From contig CM077165.1 of the NCBI GenBank assembly GCA_039583875.1, positions 67,444,757-67,508,756 of the forward strand: a stretch of 64,000 bases of DNA, in the 5' to 3' direction. Source of the stretch: Platanthera guangdongensis (lineage: Eukaryota > Streptophyta > Magnoliopsida > Asparagales > Orchidaceae). The notes under the pieces were generated by a model. The model did no database searches, was not told where the DNA came from, and saw only the letters and a list, made by a program, of their open reading frames with translations. The translations under genes and the position numbers were made by a program. How positions within the stretch are numbered: position 1 is the stretch's first letter; each line of letters opens with the position of its first letter. Shown here one piece after another: positions 45,282 to 57,706 of this stretch.

Positions 45282-47050
45282 TCAAGCTACACGACTATAA
45301 ACAAAGCGCTCCTGGGAGGCACCCCTCGCTTATCTTTTTCGCTCTTTCCTTATTACCTTTGCTGTTTTTTTTCTAATAAACGCAGGGTTTCTGATCGGCC
45401 TCCCCCTACGCGTTTCAGGGAAGCTTCTACCCCCTTCCCTTTCTTTTCTTTGTATATATTGTCTTTACCTTTTTTTTGTTCCGCATACTTACGATACAAT
45501 ATTGGGGACAATGTTGGACTTAAGTATGGGGGTTTTTTCGTACTTTACTTTCTGCACTTCATTTTTTTTTCTGCATTTCAAAAATACAAAAAAATACATA
45601 TAACAACAAAACAAAAAAAATTAATTAAAAAAAACATCTTAAAATGAAAAAAATTTTAAATGAAAAATCCAAAAAAATTTTTTTTTTTTGTAAACTTTCT
45701 TTCTTTTTTTTCCAAAAAACTCAAAAATAACAAAAAAATTATATTTAGTTTCACTTTGTAAATATTTTTTACATACTCTTTTCTCTCTCTCCCTTCCTTA
45801 TTCTTGTAAAAACCTCTCTTTTTCTCCCTTATTTTTGTACATATAATAAAAATTCTCTTAAAACAAAAATACAAAAAAAAATATAATAATTCAAAAATAA
45901 AAAAAAATTAAATTAAAATTAAGTAAAACAAAACAAAAATACAAAAAAAGATAATAAATGAAAAACAAAAAAATGATGATAAAAACTATGAAAATCAAAA
46001 AAATGTTTTGCAACAAATAAATCAAATATTCCATCCTTAGACTTTCCTGCTATCCAAAAATTCAGTTTTGAGTTTATTTATATGCGAATTTGATTAATTC
46101 TTTGTTCACTACCCGTTTGTTAATTATTGATTGAAAAATTTAAATACCCGGGGTTAAGTTTTAAAGAATTCTTTATGCTTTGTTAAAAATAGCGAACTCG
46201 TTTTAGGCACTACTTCTAATTTTTCATTGATAGGAGCACGTATATTATGTTAGGAAATAACGACTATAGAATTCTATTATACTTACTTTTAGCTTTCTGA
46301 AACATTGGAACGTACAAATTATTAAGGTTGCTCTCAAAAATTTTTAGGATTACAATCTAGTTTTCCTTTCTCCCTTTACTTTTCATGACCTACTTGGCAT
46401 GAAAAATTTTATCCTTAAAAGATCCTATGTCAATGGGAATAAGATTTCGTTCCGTAAACATAGGCACCCAATAATTTAAAAAGATTATATATGGAGTAAG
46501 AGGATAAAATTCATTACTCCTACAAATATACATTGGGTTAATTCTTATGAAGTTGAAAAACAAAAATTATATTAGGAAAATAAGATTTCATTTTCCTAAT
46601 AATCCAAAAGAAAAAAAATGGAGGTTCGAGAAAAAATTACCTCGCCTCAAAAATCAAAACCCTCTTCATAAACCCACTACCCCCTTAGCTAATTACACGA
46701 TTTTAGAATTAATTCAAAAATCTTTTTGAGAGCATAATTAGTAAATTGTATTATTTCCAGTAGCACTCGTATAAGCTAGAGTTCTTATAATTCCAAACTA
46801 TTTTCGTTAATCTAACCATTACAAATGTTGCCTTCTATTTGATTACATCAAGAAGTCTTTTGGCCAAAACTTTTGCGCTATTTAAATCATCTACATAATT
46901 TTAGGACTTAACTCTTACGCCCCGTATATTTATTTCGATCTCTCTTATAATTGATTAAGCGGTAGCTAAAACTTAGAGTTTTTTTTATTCCTTATAGATT
47001 CACCTCAAACTTTTGCTCTGGAATAGCAAAAGCCTAAGTATGGGGGTATT
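45282..47050 (+). other. Non-coding interval of F between pol and 3' LTR, with two purine tracts
   Basis: No third ORF is present. The sequence is strongly A/T-rich with long A and T runs (45540-46020). The 12-mer AAGTATGGGGGT occurs twice: at 45522-45533, just after pol, and at 47036-47047, where it forms the polypurine tract against the 3' LTR. Confidence 0.8.
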
Positions 47051-50000
47051 TGATGAACTGTAAATATACGTATTTTTGTGCAAATTAATTTAGTCATTTT
47101 CATTTATTTTCGTCGTTTTTACTTATTTTTGTTCAATAAAATGCTCCTATTCTTGTAAATTTTCTTCTAACTTGTTTTATTTTATTTTGCAGAAAAATTT
47201 CAAAATTTGCCAAAATTGGGCAGTATACGCCCGTGATAATTTGGTCACGCCCGTGACCGGGCCGTGACATTGCATTTCCCGTGCAATTACAAAATTCTGA
47301 AGAGAAAAGCTCGACACGCCTGGCGACACGCCCGTGTCACCTGACACGGGGTGTGACCCAAGCCCGTGTTCACTCCACTCGACGAATTCATCTCGACGAT
47401 CGTCGAGTGTCGACACCAACAGTCACGCCCGTGACCTGGGGCGTGACTCAATTTCCGCTCGACGATTTCAACTCGACACTTTCCGCTCGACGATCGTCGA
47501 GTGTCGACACCAACTGTCATGCCCAGCGTCACGCCCGTGACCTGGGGCGTGACCTTTCCAGCTAGCCCGACAAGATGCTGCCGAAGACTTTCGGCGCAAC
47601 CCGCGCCCGGTTCTACCTCCCCGACACGCCCAGAGTCACGCCCGTGACCTGGGGCGTGACTGCCGGGAACTCAGCCCGAAGTCAACTTTCCTGTCCAATC
47701 GCCGGCCGCCTTCATGAATAGTACTGTCACGCCCCCCCTACACGCTCGTGACCTAGGGCGTGTACTTAGAATTATTTGCCTATAAATTGCCCAGTTCTGT
47801 AAGGTCCAAGGGTTCAGATTTTTGGGCCATTTTAGTGTCTTTTGTGGGCTTAATCCGTGGATACTAGTGCTATGTAAGGAGATTTCTCCCTTCTTTATTT
47901 CATGTTTTGTTTTGCTTTATCTTTTAGCTTTGTAATAGCTTGAAATTTTTAATAAAAATGTTAGATTTTCTCTCTCTATATAGCATGAAATTTCATTTGG
48001 ATGGCTTACTTCTTCTCCTTTTTATCCTTGGTTTTATCTTTGTTCTTCATTTAGTTCTTCATTTATGAAATGTGTGTGTGTGTGTATGAGTGTTATTTAT
48101 TTACTTTACATGCCTTAAATTTTTCTCAAGTTAGGTTTTGTTAAAAATTCATGAAATGATGAATTAGGTTTTTCCTTTTTTTCATATCTTCTTTTAATTT
48201 CTTCAACATCTTCACTCTTATGAATGTGTAAAAGAGTTACTAAAGTTTCTTTTGTTTTTTTTTACTTAGCTTTATTTTAGGATGAAAACCTTTTTTTTTC
48301 TTTCTCTTTTATTTCAACTTTTTTAGCTCTTTTATGAAATCCTAGGAATGAAAATGTTGAAATTTTAATTTTCCAAAAACTTTGATTTTTAATATGTTTT
48401 GAAAAACTTTTGTCCTCTAAAAATTGTAATTTCCTCTTTTTATTTGTTTTTGGCAAAACCTAAGTATGAAAAAGTTAAAGTTTTAATTTTTAGGTAACTT
48501 TCATTTTGCTTTCAATTTGTGTATGTGAGTGTATGAGTATAACTTTTTGATGCTTTGATTTTTTTCTTTGTTATTAGTGTGTGTGAGTGTATGAGAATAA
48601 TTTTTAATGTTTTGTTCAAATTATGTAGAGTGTGTGAGTGTAGGTGTATAACTTTTATGCTTTGATTCAAATTTAGTAGAGTGTGTGAGTGTAGGTGTTA
48701 GCTTTATTGCTTACTTGAAATTCTTATGGAGTGTGTGTGTCTCTGTGTATTTATTTTCGCCTACTCGTTAAGAGTTAAATGGCGCATCGTTTTCATTTTC
48801 AGTCCTACTCGTTTGAGTAGGACTTGTTATTTTCTTTCTTTATTTTTCCGCCTACTCACTTGAGTTTAAATGGCCGGACCTTTTTTCCCCGCCTACTCGT
48901 TTGAGTAGGCCTTGTAATTTTCTTTCTTTATTTTTCCGCCTACTCACTTGAGTTAAATGGACGGATCTTTATAGCCCTGTAATCGCATTTATTTTCTCCT
49001 ACTCATTTGAGTAGAACTCGCTTTCATTTCAGTCCTACTCGTTTGAGTAGGACTTGCAATTTTCAGCTTTTATTTACCGCCCCCAGTCGTTTGAGTGGGA
49101 CTCACAAATGTTAAATATGCAAATTTCTTTCATGTGTAACTTAGTTCCTGTTTAATTTATAATTTGGAGTGTGCGTGAGTTCTTGTTTTAGCTAATTTTT
49201 CAGTTTTCTAAATGTTTGTTATTTTTCTTATGTCCCCTTCTTATAATCGTTTAGTGTTTAATTTCGAACTTGCGCCTCACTAAATTATAAGCTGTCCCCA
49301 TACCGATGTGTGGCTAATCGCTATTAGCCTCGGCATCGAAGAGCATTGGGACATTTAAAATGATTTATAATAATTGAAGCTCTTTATTTTCATTTTAATT
49401 TAAGGACTTAAGATTTACCCCGGGTTTACGACGCGTAGGACCACATATCGATGTGTGGGCCCTATTTCTGTAGTCCATATGCTAGCTAGCCGAGAGGCCG
49501 TGCATATGGACCGATCACCCCTGGGTAAATAGAGTTGCGTGCATACCCTCGAAAGAGGACAAGCATAATTCTACCGGATTGGGTTCCTCACCCAATAGCG
49601 GGGTTCTTAGCGTAAAGCGGGCGTTAAGAGGAATCCTTCGTCGGACTAACGTTCGGTCGAATAGTCTTAACGTTTAGGTGAGCGATATCCCTATAGCTAG
49701 GTGAGCTCACATTTGTGGAACCTCCAAGTCCAAGTTGTCTTATTATTAATTTGAAAACTAAGTCCTATAATTATTAAAAATTGTTTTAGTCTTAATCCGA
49801 TTCGATGCCGAGCGTTAACCCTTCATCGAATATTTTCTAAATCGTTTTTTCGCTCATTTACTTTTCCGTCTTTTATTAAGTAAAAAAAATCCACCTTTCT
49901 TTCAGTAAAATAATAGTCCTCCCGGAGGAGTAAGAATAGTCAACGCGACCCCGAGAACAATACGACCTCGGTATTCTCCCGAATATCGAGTACTACTTGC

Positions 50001-50086
50001 GATAGGTGCACTTGCCTACCCGAGCAAGCCCGCGGCGATCGACTCACCGAACCAACCACAGTAAGAGTCTGTTCGCGGGCCCATCA
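47051..50086 (+). repeat. 3' LTR of element F
   Basis: 3036 bp, the partner of 36822-39869. Differences are scattered substitutions and small indels, the largest being the loss of one 12-bp unit in the CpG palindrome array. It ends CCCATCA at 50086, followed by TSD GCCGG. Confidence 0.93.
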
Positions 50087-50091
50087 GCCGG

Positions 50092-51259
50092 CTACCACCA
50101 CCACCACTTCGGTTGAGGTGCTGGCCAAAGTTTGGCGGCGAAATGGTAGCCGGAAACCGCCTCTCCGGCGATCCCGAGCAAGCTCAAAAGCTTGAGATTT
50201 TCTTCCACACATCACATGGATCCAAGCTCAATTGAGCTCAAAATCTCTCCTAAATGATCTAGGAGGCTCGCACAGAGGGAGAGGAGGAGAAACAGACTTT
50301 AATCGGAGCCCGACGGCGGCGGCGGCGGTGGTTGACCATGGAATTTCTCCTCTCCGGTGAGCTTGCTCCCAAACTCATTTCGCCTCCAAAACCTTTGATC
50401 CAGATATCGAATTCCGCTACTCTCGGCCTTCTGAATCTAATGGTGAGGTCAAAATGGAGGGTCGGTGGCTGGTTGTATAGTTTTGAGCATGTGTAAATTA
50501 GGCCTAGCATAGGATGCTTCACCATGGTTGTCATGTGTCATGGAGCTTGCTGAAAATGGTTGGGAAATGATGTGTGAGCTCAGAGGAAGGCTTGGGAAGA
50601 GAGGAGGAGGGCCACATGGCCTTCATCCCCCATTTTCCTCTCTTTTCTCTCTCCTCCATTTAGCAAATCCCTAAACTACCCACATGCATGTCTACCCTCC
50701 AAAACCAGGGGGTATGGGATGTAATTTGACCCATTTAGGCTGGTCATGGGCCTTGGCTCATGGGCTTTGCCCATTGGGAATGGGCTTGGCCTCTCTTTTT
50801 CTTCCTTTAGGCCATTTGTTGACTTGTTGACTTTTAGGGTTGACTTGGTCAACTTGATGAGTGGGCTGGCCCCACTTGATGGTTATGAACCCCATGTCAT
50901 CACCCAACATGGGTTGGGCCATGGTAATGCTCCACTTGGGCTAATTGGGCTTATATGTGTGGATTTGACCAAATTAGGGTTATGGTTGACTTGAGTCAAC
51001 TTGGGTCAATTGTTGACCCAATAATGTGGCTTTTGGTTCACTTAGATTGCTTTTAGGGTTAGGGGAATAGTGGTGGGGTCAATGTGTACCTATGATTCCA
51101 CTTTGTGCTAGTTCGACCTGATTAGACTCGAACCCTATAGTGGGCACTATGTGAATCCACCCTAACTCCATGGGTCAAACCTAGCCTAAACCCCATTCAC
51201 CCACCACATGTCCTAACCTAATCTATCTTTAGGGGTCTAGTAGTGAAGGGGATGTTACA
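50092..51259. repeat. Element S, right part, with TTGAC-rich segment
   Basis: Non-coding. 50092-50350 is GC-rich with a CGGCGG run. 50816-51180 has about ten TTGAC or GTCAA words, often paired as TTGACTTGGTCAAC-like inverted repeats. The end GGGGATGTTACA abuts TSD TAGTT. Confidence 0.7.
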
Positions 51260-51765
51260 TAGTTTTCTTAGGATAACCCACAAGAAAACATTTATCTTAC
51301 TTGGGTTCCAGCTTGTTAGGTATTTGACATCTCACATACGCCTCACAACCCCAAATCTTAATGAAAGACACGCTAGGATGCTTCCTAGTTCATATCTTAT
51401 ATGGTGTCTTTAGAACCACTATCATTGGAATACGATTTAGTATAAAAATAGCATTCTCTAGAGCAAATCCCTAAAAGGAAATAGGCAAATCTGCATGACT
51501 CATCATCGATTGCACCATGTCTAATAGAGTATGGTTCCTCCGCTCATACACATAATTATGATGCGGCGTTCTGGGTGGAGTGAGTTGTGATACAATATCA
51601 CACTCTTTCAGACGATCATGAAACTCGTGACTTAGGTATTCACCACCTCGATCAGGTCGGAGTGCTTTAACCTACTTACCCAGCTGGTTATCTACTTCAT
51701 TCTTAAACTCCTTGAACTTTCCAAAGGTTTCGGATTTGCACTTCACAAGGTACATGTATCCATAT
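51260..51765 (-). pseudogene. Integrase of element B, C-terminal part
   Basis: The minus frame shows YMYLVKCKSETFGKFKEFKNEV, then LRPDRGGEYLSHEF (second catalytic Asp, in RPD where RSD is usual). Then come TPPRTPHHNYVYERRNHTLLDMV (Glu position; NGVSE changed to NYVYE), ILNRIP and a GYPKKT tail. At least four stops interrupt it. It joins 57711 upstream and 33250 downstream in phase after removal of C and S. Confidence 0.85.
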
Positions 51766-52768
51766 TGTTGATACGCGAAAACGGCACTGCCTAGTTAACA
51801 CAGAGGGGGTGTGTTTGGTCTCACAAGCTGAGTGGAGAAAAGGATAAAGTCTGTGGGGGGAAGAGGAACGAAGGAAGCTTCTGAGTGCTCGAGAGTGGAG
51901 AAAACGCTTGTCATATGGGTTGCGGGGATAGAGGAGAGGTTTGCTGAGAGCAGCGGATGAGGTTGATCAGGAGCTGTCAAGAAGCTTGTGCTGGCTAAGG
52001 AAAGGCGGACTACATTGCAAGTCCGCGGAGTCTGCTGAGTCCGCGCCTGCTGCTAAGATGAGTCCGCTTATGTTGGAATGGAGAGCCTGGATGTTGAGGT
52101 TGCTGGGGTTCAACGATGAAGGCGGACTGGAAGTTTTGACTACATTTTGAGTCCGGTGAGTTCGCGATGAACCGGACGTTGCTGATGGTCTTGGCAGGTA
52201 TCCGGGAGCTGGAGTCCACGCTCTGTAGGTAGGCTGGAGGAGTCGGCTGCCCATGCTACTGGTGGCAAGGACTGAGCGACCTGCTGAACTTGACGAGGCA
52301 GGCCGCGCATGTAGGTGAGGTGGAAGCCGCGGTAGCCGGCTGGCAGCCTGGGGGCAGGTCGCCACCTGTGCATCGCAGTTTGGAGTGGTCTGGTATTCTT
52401 GAAGAGCGACATGCAGGAGCGGGATGAAAGAGCGGCTAGTTCCTGCAAAATGCGTGACTTGTTGCCGACCTGGGTGGATAGGGAGTTGAGTCCGGCAAAG
52501 AGAGTCCTATGGAGAAAACCATACGGTTAAGCTAAAAATGGGGCGGCCTATAGAGGCGGACTGTGGAAGCAGTCCGCGGCCCCTGCCAGCCAAGGGAAGG
52601 CATGCGGCCTGGGCAGTCAGACCGCTGAGACCGCCTAAGCCGTGCGGCCTGAGCGGATAGAGAATCCTGTCTGCCCAACCTAAGAAGCGACCTCCAGGAG
52701 GAACCTGGAGCAGGCCGGTACCGGCGAGCTAGCTGCCTTGGGAAGGATCACCGATTTCGGGGTTAACA
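51766..52768 (-). repeat. 3' LTR of element C
   Basis: Starts TGTTGATACG and ends GGGGTTAACA. Next to it the minus strand reads GTGCGGGGATTA, a polypurine tract at 52769-52790. It contains inverted GCGGACTG...CAGTCCGC near 52555-52580 and repeated AGTCCGC words at 52018-52170. Relative to the other LTR the extreme left end seems to lack 7 bp. Confidence 0.88.
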
Positions 52769-52904
52769 TAATCCCCGCACTTTTTTAAGTTCCGAAGAGA
52801 ACTTTGAAAAAGTTGGAGACGCATGAAAATCGTGATCCACCCCAAAGGAAAGAGAAGGGGGAAAGGAAAGATAGAACCTGATCCCTCTCCTTAGGAGTTT
52901 GGTG

Positions 52905-53840
52905 CTGCCTGTCTATTTCCTGTAAAGGAAAAGTTAGTGTAGGCATAGAAGGCACGTCTTGCGCGTACCTGAATTTGCCTTTGCAAAACGAAGAAGATGC
53001 GTCTTCAAATAAGTTCTGCAAAATGAAGGTGAGAGGGAAACATAAAAGCATAATAACTTTCAAGTACCCTATGGAGGCTTGCAAGCACCTATTATCCTCT
53101 GCAAAAGAAAAAGTGAGGAGTATGCAAGAAAGAAAAATGAGCTGCAAGTAGCTGGAGGCGACTTGCAAATCTTTGCTGATTTCTGCAAAAGTGAAATTAG
53201 AAACAAATTCAGGAGTAAGGAAAGCTGCAAATACCTGAAGACAACTTGCAGGTATTTGTCGGTCTCTGTAAAAGAAGAGTTAGAAGTAGGCACAGTATAT
53301 GAAAGTAACTTGCAAGTATCGGCTGATCTCTGCAAAATGAGAGTTAGGAACACTCATGACATATGAGAGTAGCTTGCAAGTATCTGTAAAGAAACTTGCA
53401 AGTGTCTGCTGATCTCTGCAAGAAGAGAGTTATGAGCAAAAATACATGAAAATAGCTTGCAAGTTCCTTGTGAAGAAATTTGCAAGGACCTGCTGATCTC
53501 TGCAAGAAGAGAGTTAGGAGCAGACAAAACATGAAAATAGCTTGCAAGTACCTGTGGAGAAACTTGCAAGGATATGTTGTTTTCTGCAAAGTGAGAGTTA
53601 GAAGCAGGTGTTGTATATAAAGAATAAGTTGCAAGTACCTGGATATGACTTGCAGGTGCCTGCTAATCACTGCAAGGAGAAGAGTGAGTGTCAGATATGA
53701 AATATTGAGCTAAGCTGCAAGTACCTGGATGAGGCTTGCAGGTGCCTGCTGATCTCTGCAAAGAGAAGAGTTAGAAGCAGACAATATATGAAAGAAGCTT
53801 GCAAGTACCTGGGAGGAGGCTTGCAAGTGTTAACTGATGA
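52905..53840. repeat. CTTGCAAG tandem array in element C
   Basis: Nine to ten degenerate units of about 95 bp share GCTTGCAAGTACCTG, CTTGCAGGTGCCTGCTGATC and CTCTGCAAAGAGAAGAGTTAG words. CTTGCAAG is itself palindromic. The array sits in the 3' half of the internal region, where pol would otherwise be. Confidence 0.88.
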
Positions 53841-54996
53841 TAAGATAAGGTCGATATGACCAAATAGTAGAGGAAGTGCCTGATACACTGCTGATAATTC
53901 AAGATCAAACCAAAGCAGTGATCTCGCTGCTATATTGGAGACATTTTTAGCATGAAGTCCAGATCAACAAGTCGAGTGCTGACTATTGATTTGATAAGAG
54001 TAGTGAAGAGCTTATATATGATCACTTGATAGAGCTTTGAGAAAGCAATGCATATAAGATGAGCATAAGCAAAGTGAATGCTATAAATCCTTTTGGAAGG
54101 TCGGATTAACCTGTTCACCTGTGGAAGAAGGCAGTTGACAAAAAGGGAGGTCTATACTCGGATTGACCAAGAAAGACTGGATGCCGCCACAGGAGATCAC
54201 CCGTGGGCCTTATGCATTGCTTGCCTGAGAAAGGTCATCCCGAGTATAGTCCTACTCAAAGCGGGCTGGCCGCGCATCCTGTAAGAAGGCACACAAAAGA
54301 GAAAAGAATGGAAAATCCTGAGAAGGATCGCTAGATGCACTGATCACATGCTTCGGGTTACTACGTCACTAATCAATGAGACTAGTTGCGTAAAGAGGCC
54401 TATAGCTTGTCTGTGGATTGATCAGTGGAGTTGAGGATGCCGGGAAAGCATGGATTGTGCGCACTAGAGAACGCTCGTCCATCACAGTTATGAGATGATT
54501 GAAGAGACAAGGCTACGCTTGGTCTCCATTGCTTTCCAAGCAAAGATCACCGTAACTGTGATGTATCCTCACGGAGTACAACAGAGCTAACACATGGGGA
54601 CTCCCTAGCACGCACTCTGTGTCAGATGCTGGCTAGGATCAAAAGTCCAGTATTCCACCGCATGAGAGTTTGATAGCCCCCACTACACACATATGCGAAA
54701 TCTCCCCGCGATATGTGGTCACTGTGGTCTTATGCCGGAATCCAATCCCAAGGGGGACTATAACAAGACTCGGCGACATCTCTGTAGCTTAGTGATCTCT
54801 TGGAAAAGAGAGAATAGAGGAGGAAGTAATACAAGAAGGGAACTGTGTCAGTATGTGATCCCTGATAAAAGCTTTGTTGAAAAGCAAGAATGAACACTAA
54901 GAAGTGTTTTGCATAGAAAATGTTTCAAAAAGCAAGAGTAGGAGTAACCAATCACGGTTGCGAAAAAATTGAAGAACTATGAAGTCCTTTGCCAGT
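53841..54996 (-). other. Featureless internal spacer of element C
   Basis: No gene, repeat or RNA recognised on either strand. Short ORFs have no family resemblance that I can see. Confidence 0.6.
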
Positions 54997-56652
54997 TTAG
55001 AATAGCCTTCCAAGCTTGCCCTCGTCATCGGCGTCGAAGGTTTCAATGGCTTTGCGAACAATGAGGAGAGGGGGATCTTCGACTAGGCTCACTCCTCTTG
55101 AGGAGCAAGGAACGTCTGCAACTTCTTTGCCCTTTGAGGTTATTGGATGAGGGCGATCTTCTTTGGGAAGCAGGTCACGCATTTTACCCTACCGGAGCAT
55201 CCTTTGCACAAGCTGGCGGAGTGCTCGGCAGTTCTCGGTCAAGTGACCTGGCTCTTTGTGGAATTCGCAGTATGGTTTTGAGTCCCTAGACCTTTAATAA
55301 GCTGGTCGGTAAGGCTTTTTGTAGCTATCCCTATCTATCATGATTTGGCTCACTTCTTGCATGGCCTCATCGAGTTCGGACTTATGCAAGTCATCGTCTT
55401 GTTATTGATAGACTGCAGCTGTTGGACAAGATGAAGCTAGTGGTAGCAATGAATCTTGAGCACGATCACGGCTCAGGAAAGGGTATCGATGGTGCTGAAA
55501 CCTTTTTCCCTTCCTTGAGTGAGTTGGGAAATCATTGCGAGGAGACCTCGGAGGCTGCTTGTGAAATGGATCTTTCTCTGATATGAGCTTGGAGACGAAG
55601 CCTGGGTTGCTCTTTTTGCCTCAGATGTATGAGTTGGATTGAGCAATCAACTCTTGGTATGTCCTCAGAGCACGGACATTCGCTTCAAACTTGAGAGGCC
55701 CTTCACGGAGACCGTGGATAAGAGCCACTCGGTACATTTCTTTGCTAACAATTTCGATGTCCAAAATTTCTCTTTGGAAACGATCAACGAACTGAGACCA
55801 AGTTTCATTGCCATGCTGCTTGATCTCAAATAGGGCTTCAGGACCGCCCTTTCTCTTGGTCGAAGTAGAGAATCTGAGCAAGAACTCCCTTCACAAATCA
55901 GCAAAGGAAGTGATGGAGTGAGGGCGAAGACCATAGAACCAGTCCCTTACTTGCCCATCAAAGGTTGTTACAAGGAGCTTGCACTTTGTTGCATCTGAAC
56001 GAGTTTTGAGAGCAACGGCTGATTCGAAATCTTGAAGATGCTTCACTGGATCAGTCTCCCCGGTATAGATTGGTAACCGGGGTTCTCTAAAATTTGCTTG
56101 AGTTGGTTCATGACGAACAATCTCTGCAAACGGAGAAGGCTCATCATATTCTCCTACATCATAAGGATAAAAAGGAGCATAAGCTGTAGCTACAAAAGAA
56201 GTAGTAGGGTAAAAGGGAAAAGTTGTTGCAGGAGGAGCAAAGGCAAGAGCTGTAGGATAAGGATGACTTCCCTGAAAGTTGAGAAATCTAGCAGGGCTTC
56301 CCCAGGCTACTTCCCGGAAGAAGTTTTGACGAGCTGTAAACTCTTCATCTGGAGGTCGCAAATGGGCTGCAGGCCCTTGCGGGAAGGTTGTTGTAAAAGG
56401 AGGATAGACCGACGGGCAAGCTGGAGGACAAGCTTGCTGATGCTCCAATATTGGTGCTGGATTGATCGGAGCAGCTGAAGCAATTGGAGCTATTGCGGGT
56501 TGAGAGTCTAGTTGCTGCATGATCATAGCGAGCATTTGCTTGATTGCTTGGAACTGCTGAGCATTCTCACGGCGCGATTTCTCAAAAGCCTCCCAGAGAG
56601 GATCATCTCTAGGACTTGGAGCAAAGTTCTCGGCTGGCTGACGATCTGACAT
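54997..56652 (-). pseudogene. gag of element C (Ty3/gypsy Tat-like), with stops
   Basis: ATG at 56652 opens a 250-codon Pro/Ala-rich N-terminus followed by the gypsy gag core: PVKHLQDFESAVAL, KLLVTTFDGQVRDWFYGL, then, past a stop at 55891, RFSTSTKRKGGPEALFEIKQ and SQFVDRFQREILDI. After the stop at 55621 the same frame continues with further stops to a knuckle-like YCEFHKEPGHLTENC (C-x2-H-x4-H-x4-C) near 55225-55265, the variant knuckle of Tat/Ogre gags. It ends at 54997 with no protease after it. Confidence 0.85.
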
Positions 56653-56697
56653 GGGTAACTGTCACTGTTCACCATCTGTTTGGATCTAAAGGTCGCA

Positions 56698-57706
56698 TGT
56701 TAACAGTTGATGCGTGAAAACGGCATCGCCTAGTTAACATGGAGGGGTGTGTTTAGTCTCACAAGCTGAGTGGAGAAAAGGATAAAGGCTGTGGGGGAGG
56801 AGGAATGAAGGAAGCTTCTGAGTGCTCGAGAGTGGATCAAACGCTTGTCAAAGGGGTTGTAGGGATATAGGAGAGGTTTGCTGAGAGCGGCAGAGGAGGT
56901 TGATCCGGAGCTGTCGAGAAGCTGGTGCTGGTTAAGGAAAGGCAGACTACATTGCGAGTCCACGCAGTCCGCCGAGTCTACGCCTACTATTAAGCTGAGT
57001 CCGCTTATGTTGGAATGGAGAGCTTGGCAGTTGAGGCTGTTGGGGATCAACGATGAAGGCGGACTGGAAGTTTTGACTGCATTTTGAGTCCGCCAATTTT
57101 GCGATGAACGGGACGTTGCTGATGGTCTTGGCGGGTAGTCGGGGAGGTAGAGTACGCGCTCTGTAGGCGGGCTGGAGGAGTCGGCTGCCCACGATGCTGG
57201 TGGCAAGGACTGAGCGAGATGCCAAACTTGAAGAGGTAGGCCGCGCATGTTGGCGAGGTGGAAGCCACGGTAGCCAGCTGGAGGCCTGGGGGCAGATCGC
57301 CACCTGTGCTTGGCGGTTTGGAGCGGTCTGGTGATCTTGAAGAGCGACTTGCAGGAGCGGGCTGAAAGAGCGGCTAGTTCCTTCAAAGGGCATGACTTGT
57401 TGCCGACCTGGGCGGATAGGGAGTTGAGTCCGGCAAAGAGAGCCCTGCAGAGACAACCTTGCGGTTAAGCTAAAAAGGGGGCGGCCTGTAGATGCGGACT
57501 GTGGAAGCAGTCCGCGGCCCCTGCCGGCCAAGGGAAGGCGTGCGGCCTGGGCGGTCAGACCGCTGTGATCGCCTAAGCCGCACGGCCTGAGTGGATAGAG
57601 AATCCTGTCCGCCCAACCTAAGAAGCGACCTCCAGGAGGAACCTAAAGCAGACTGTTACCGGCGAGCTCACTTCCTTGGGAAGGATCACCGATTTCGGGG
57701 TTAACA
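56698..57706 (-). repeat. 5' LTR of element C
   Basis: Partner of 51766-52768. It starts TGTTAACAGTTGATG and ends GGTTAACA, giving 7-bp inverted ends. If the other LTR's start is taken as the model, this one would begin at 56705; the longer start is preferred because of the matching ends. No primer site I can name follows. TSD CATAT is at 57707. Confidence 0.85.

Larger units (their letters stand above)
36822..50086 (+). mobile_element. Element F: Athila-type Ty3/gypsy, 13.3 kb, inserted in S
   Basis: LTRs of 3048 and 3036 bp start TGATGAACTG and end GGGCCCATCA. TSD GCCGG is perfect at 36817-36821 and 50087-50091. A tRNA-Asp-type primer site, Athila-type gag and pol on the plus strand and a purine tract complete it. 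The usual Athila third ORF between pol and the 3' LTR is absent; 1.77 kb of AT-rich sequence is there instead. LTRs are very similar by eye apart from array-unit indels, so insertion is recent. Confidence 0.93.
33251..51259. mobile_element. Element S: probable solo LTR (about 4.74 kb), interrupted by F
   Basis: Ends are TGTTAGATCC at 33251 and GGGGATGTTACA at 51259 with a perfect 5-bp TSD. After removing F and its TSD copy, 3571 plus 1168 bp remain. They show no gag or pol motif, no primer site and no internal pair of direct terminal repeats. That pattern suits a solo LTR left by recombination between two LTRs. Terminal sequence and length resemble long gypsy chromovirus LTRs. Orientation cannot be fixed. 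A non-autonomous gene-less element is the alternative. Confidence 0.7.
51766..57706 (-). mobile_element. Element C: non-autonomous gypsy (Tat-like) with gag only
   Basis: A 5.9-kb element has LTRs of about 1.0 kb and perfect TSD CATAT at 51761-51765 and 57707-57711. A minus-strand gag (54997-56652) is the only coding part. The remaining internal 2.2 kb holds a tandem array and featureless sequence, with no protease, RT, RNase H or integrase. This is the layout of a gag-carrying non-autonomous LTR element. Confidence 0.88.
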
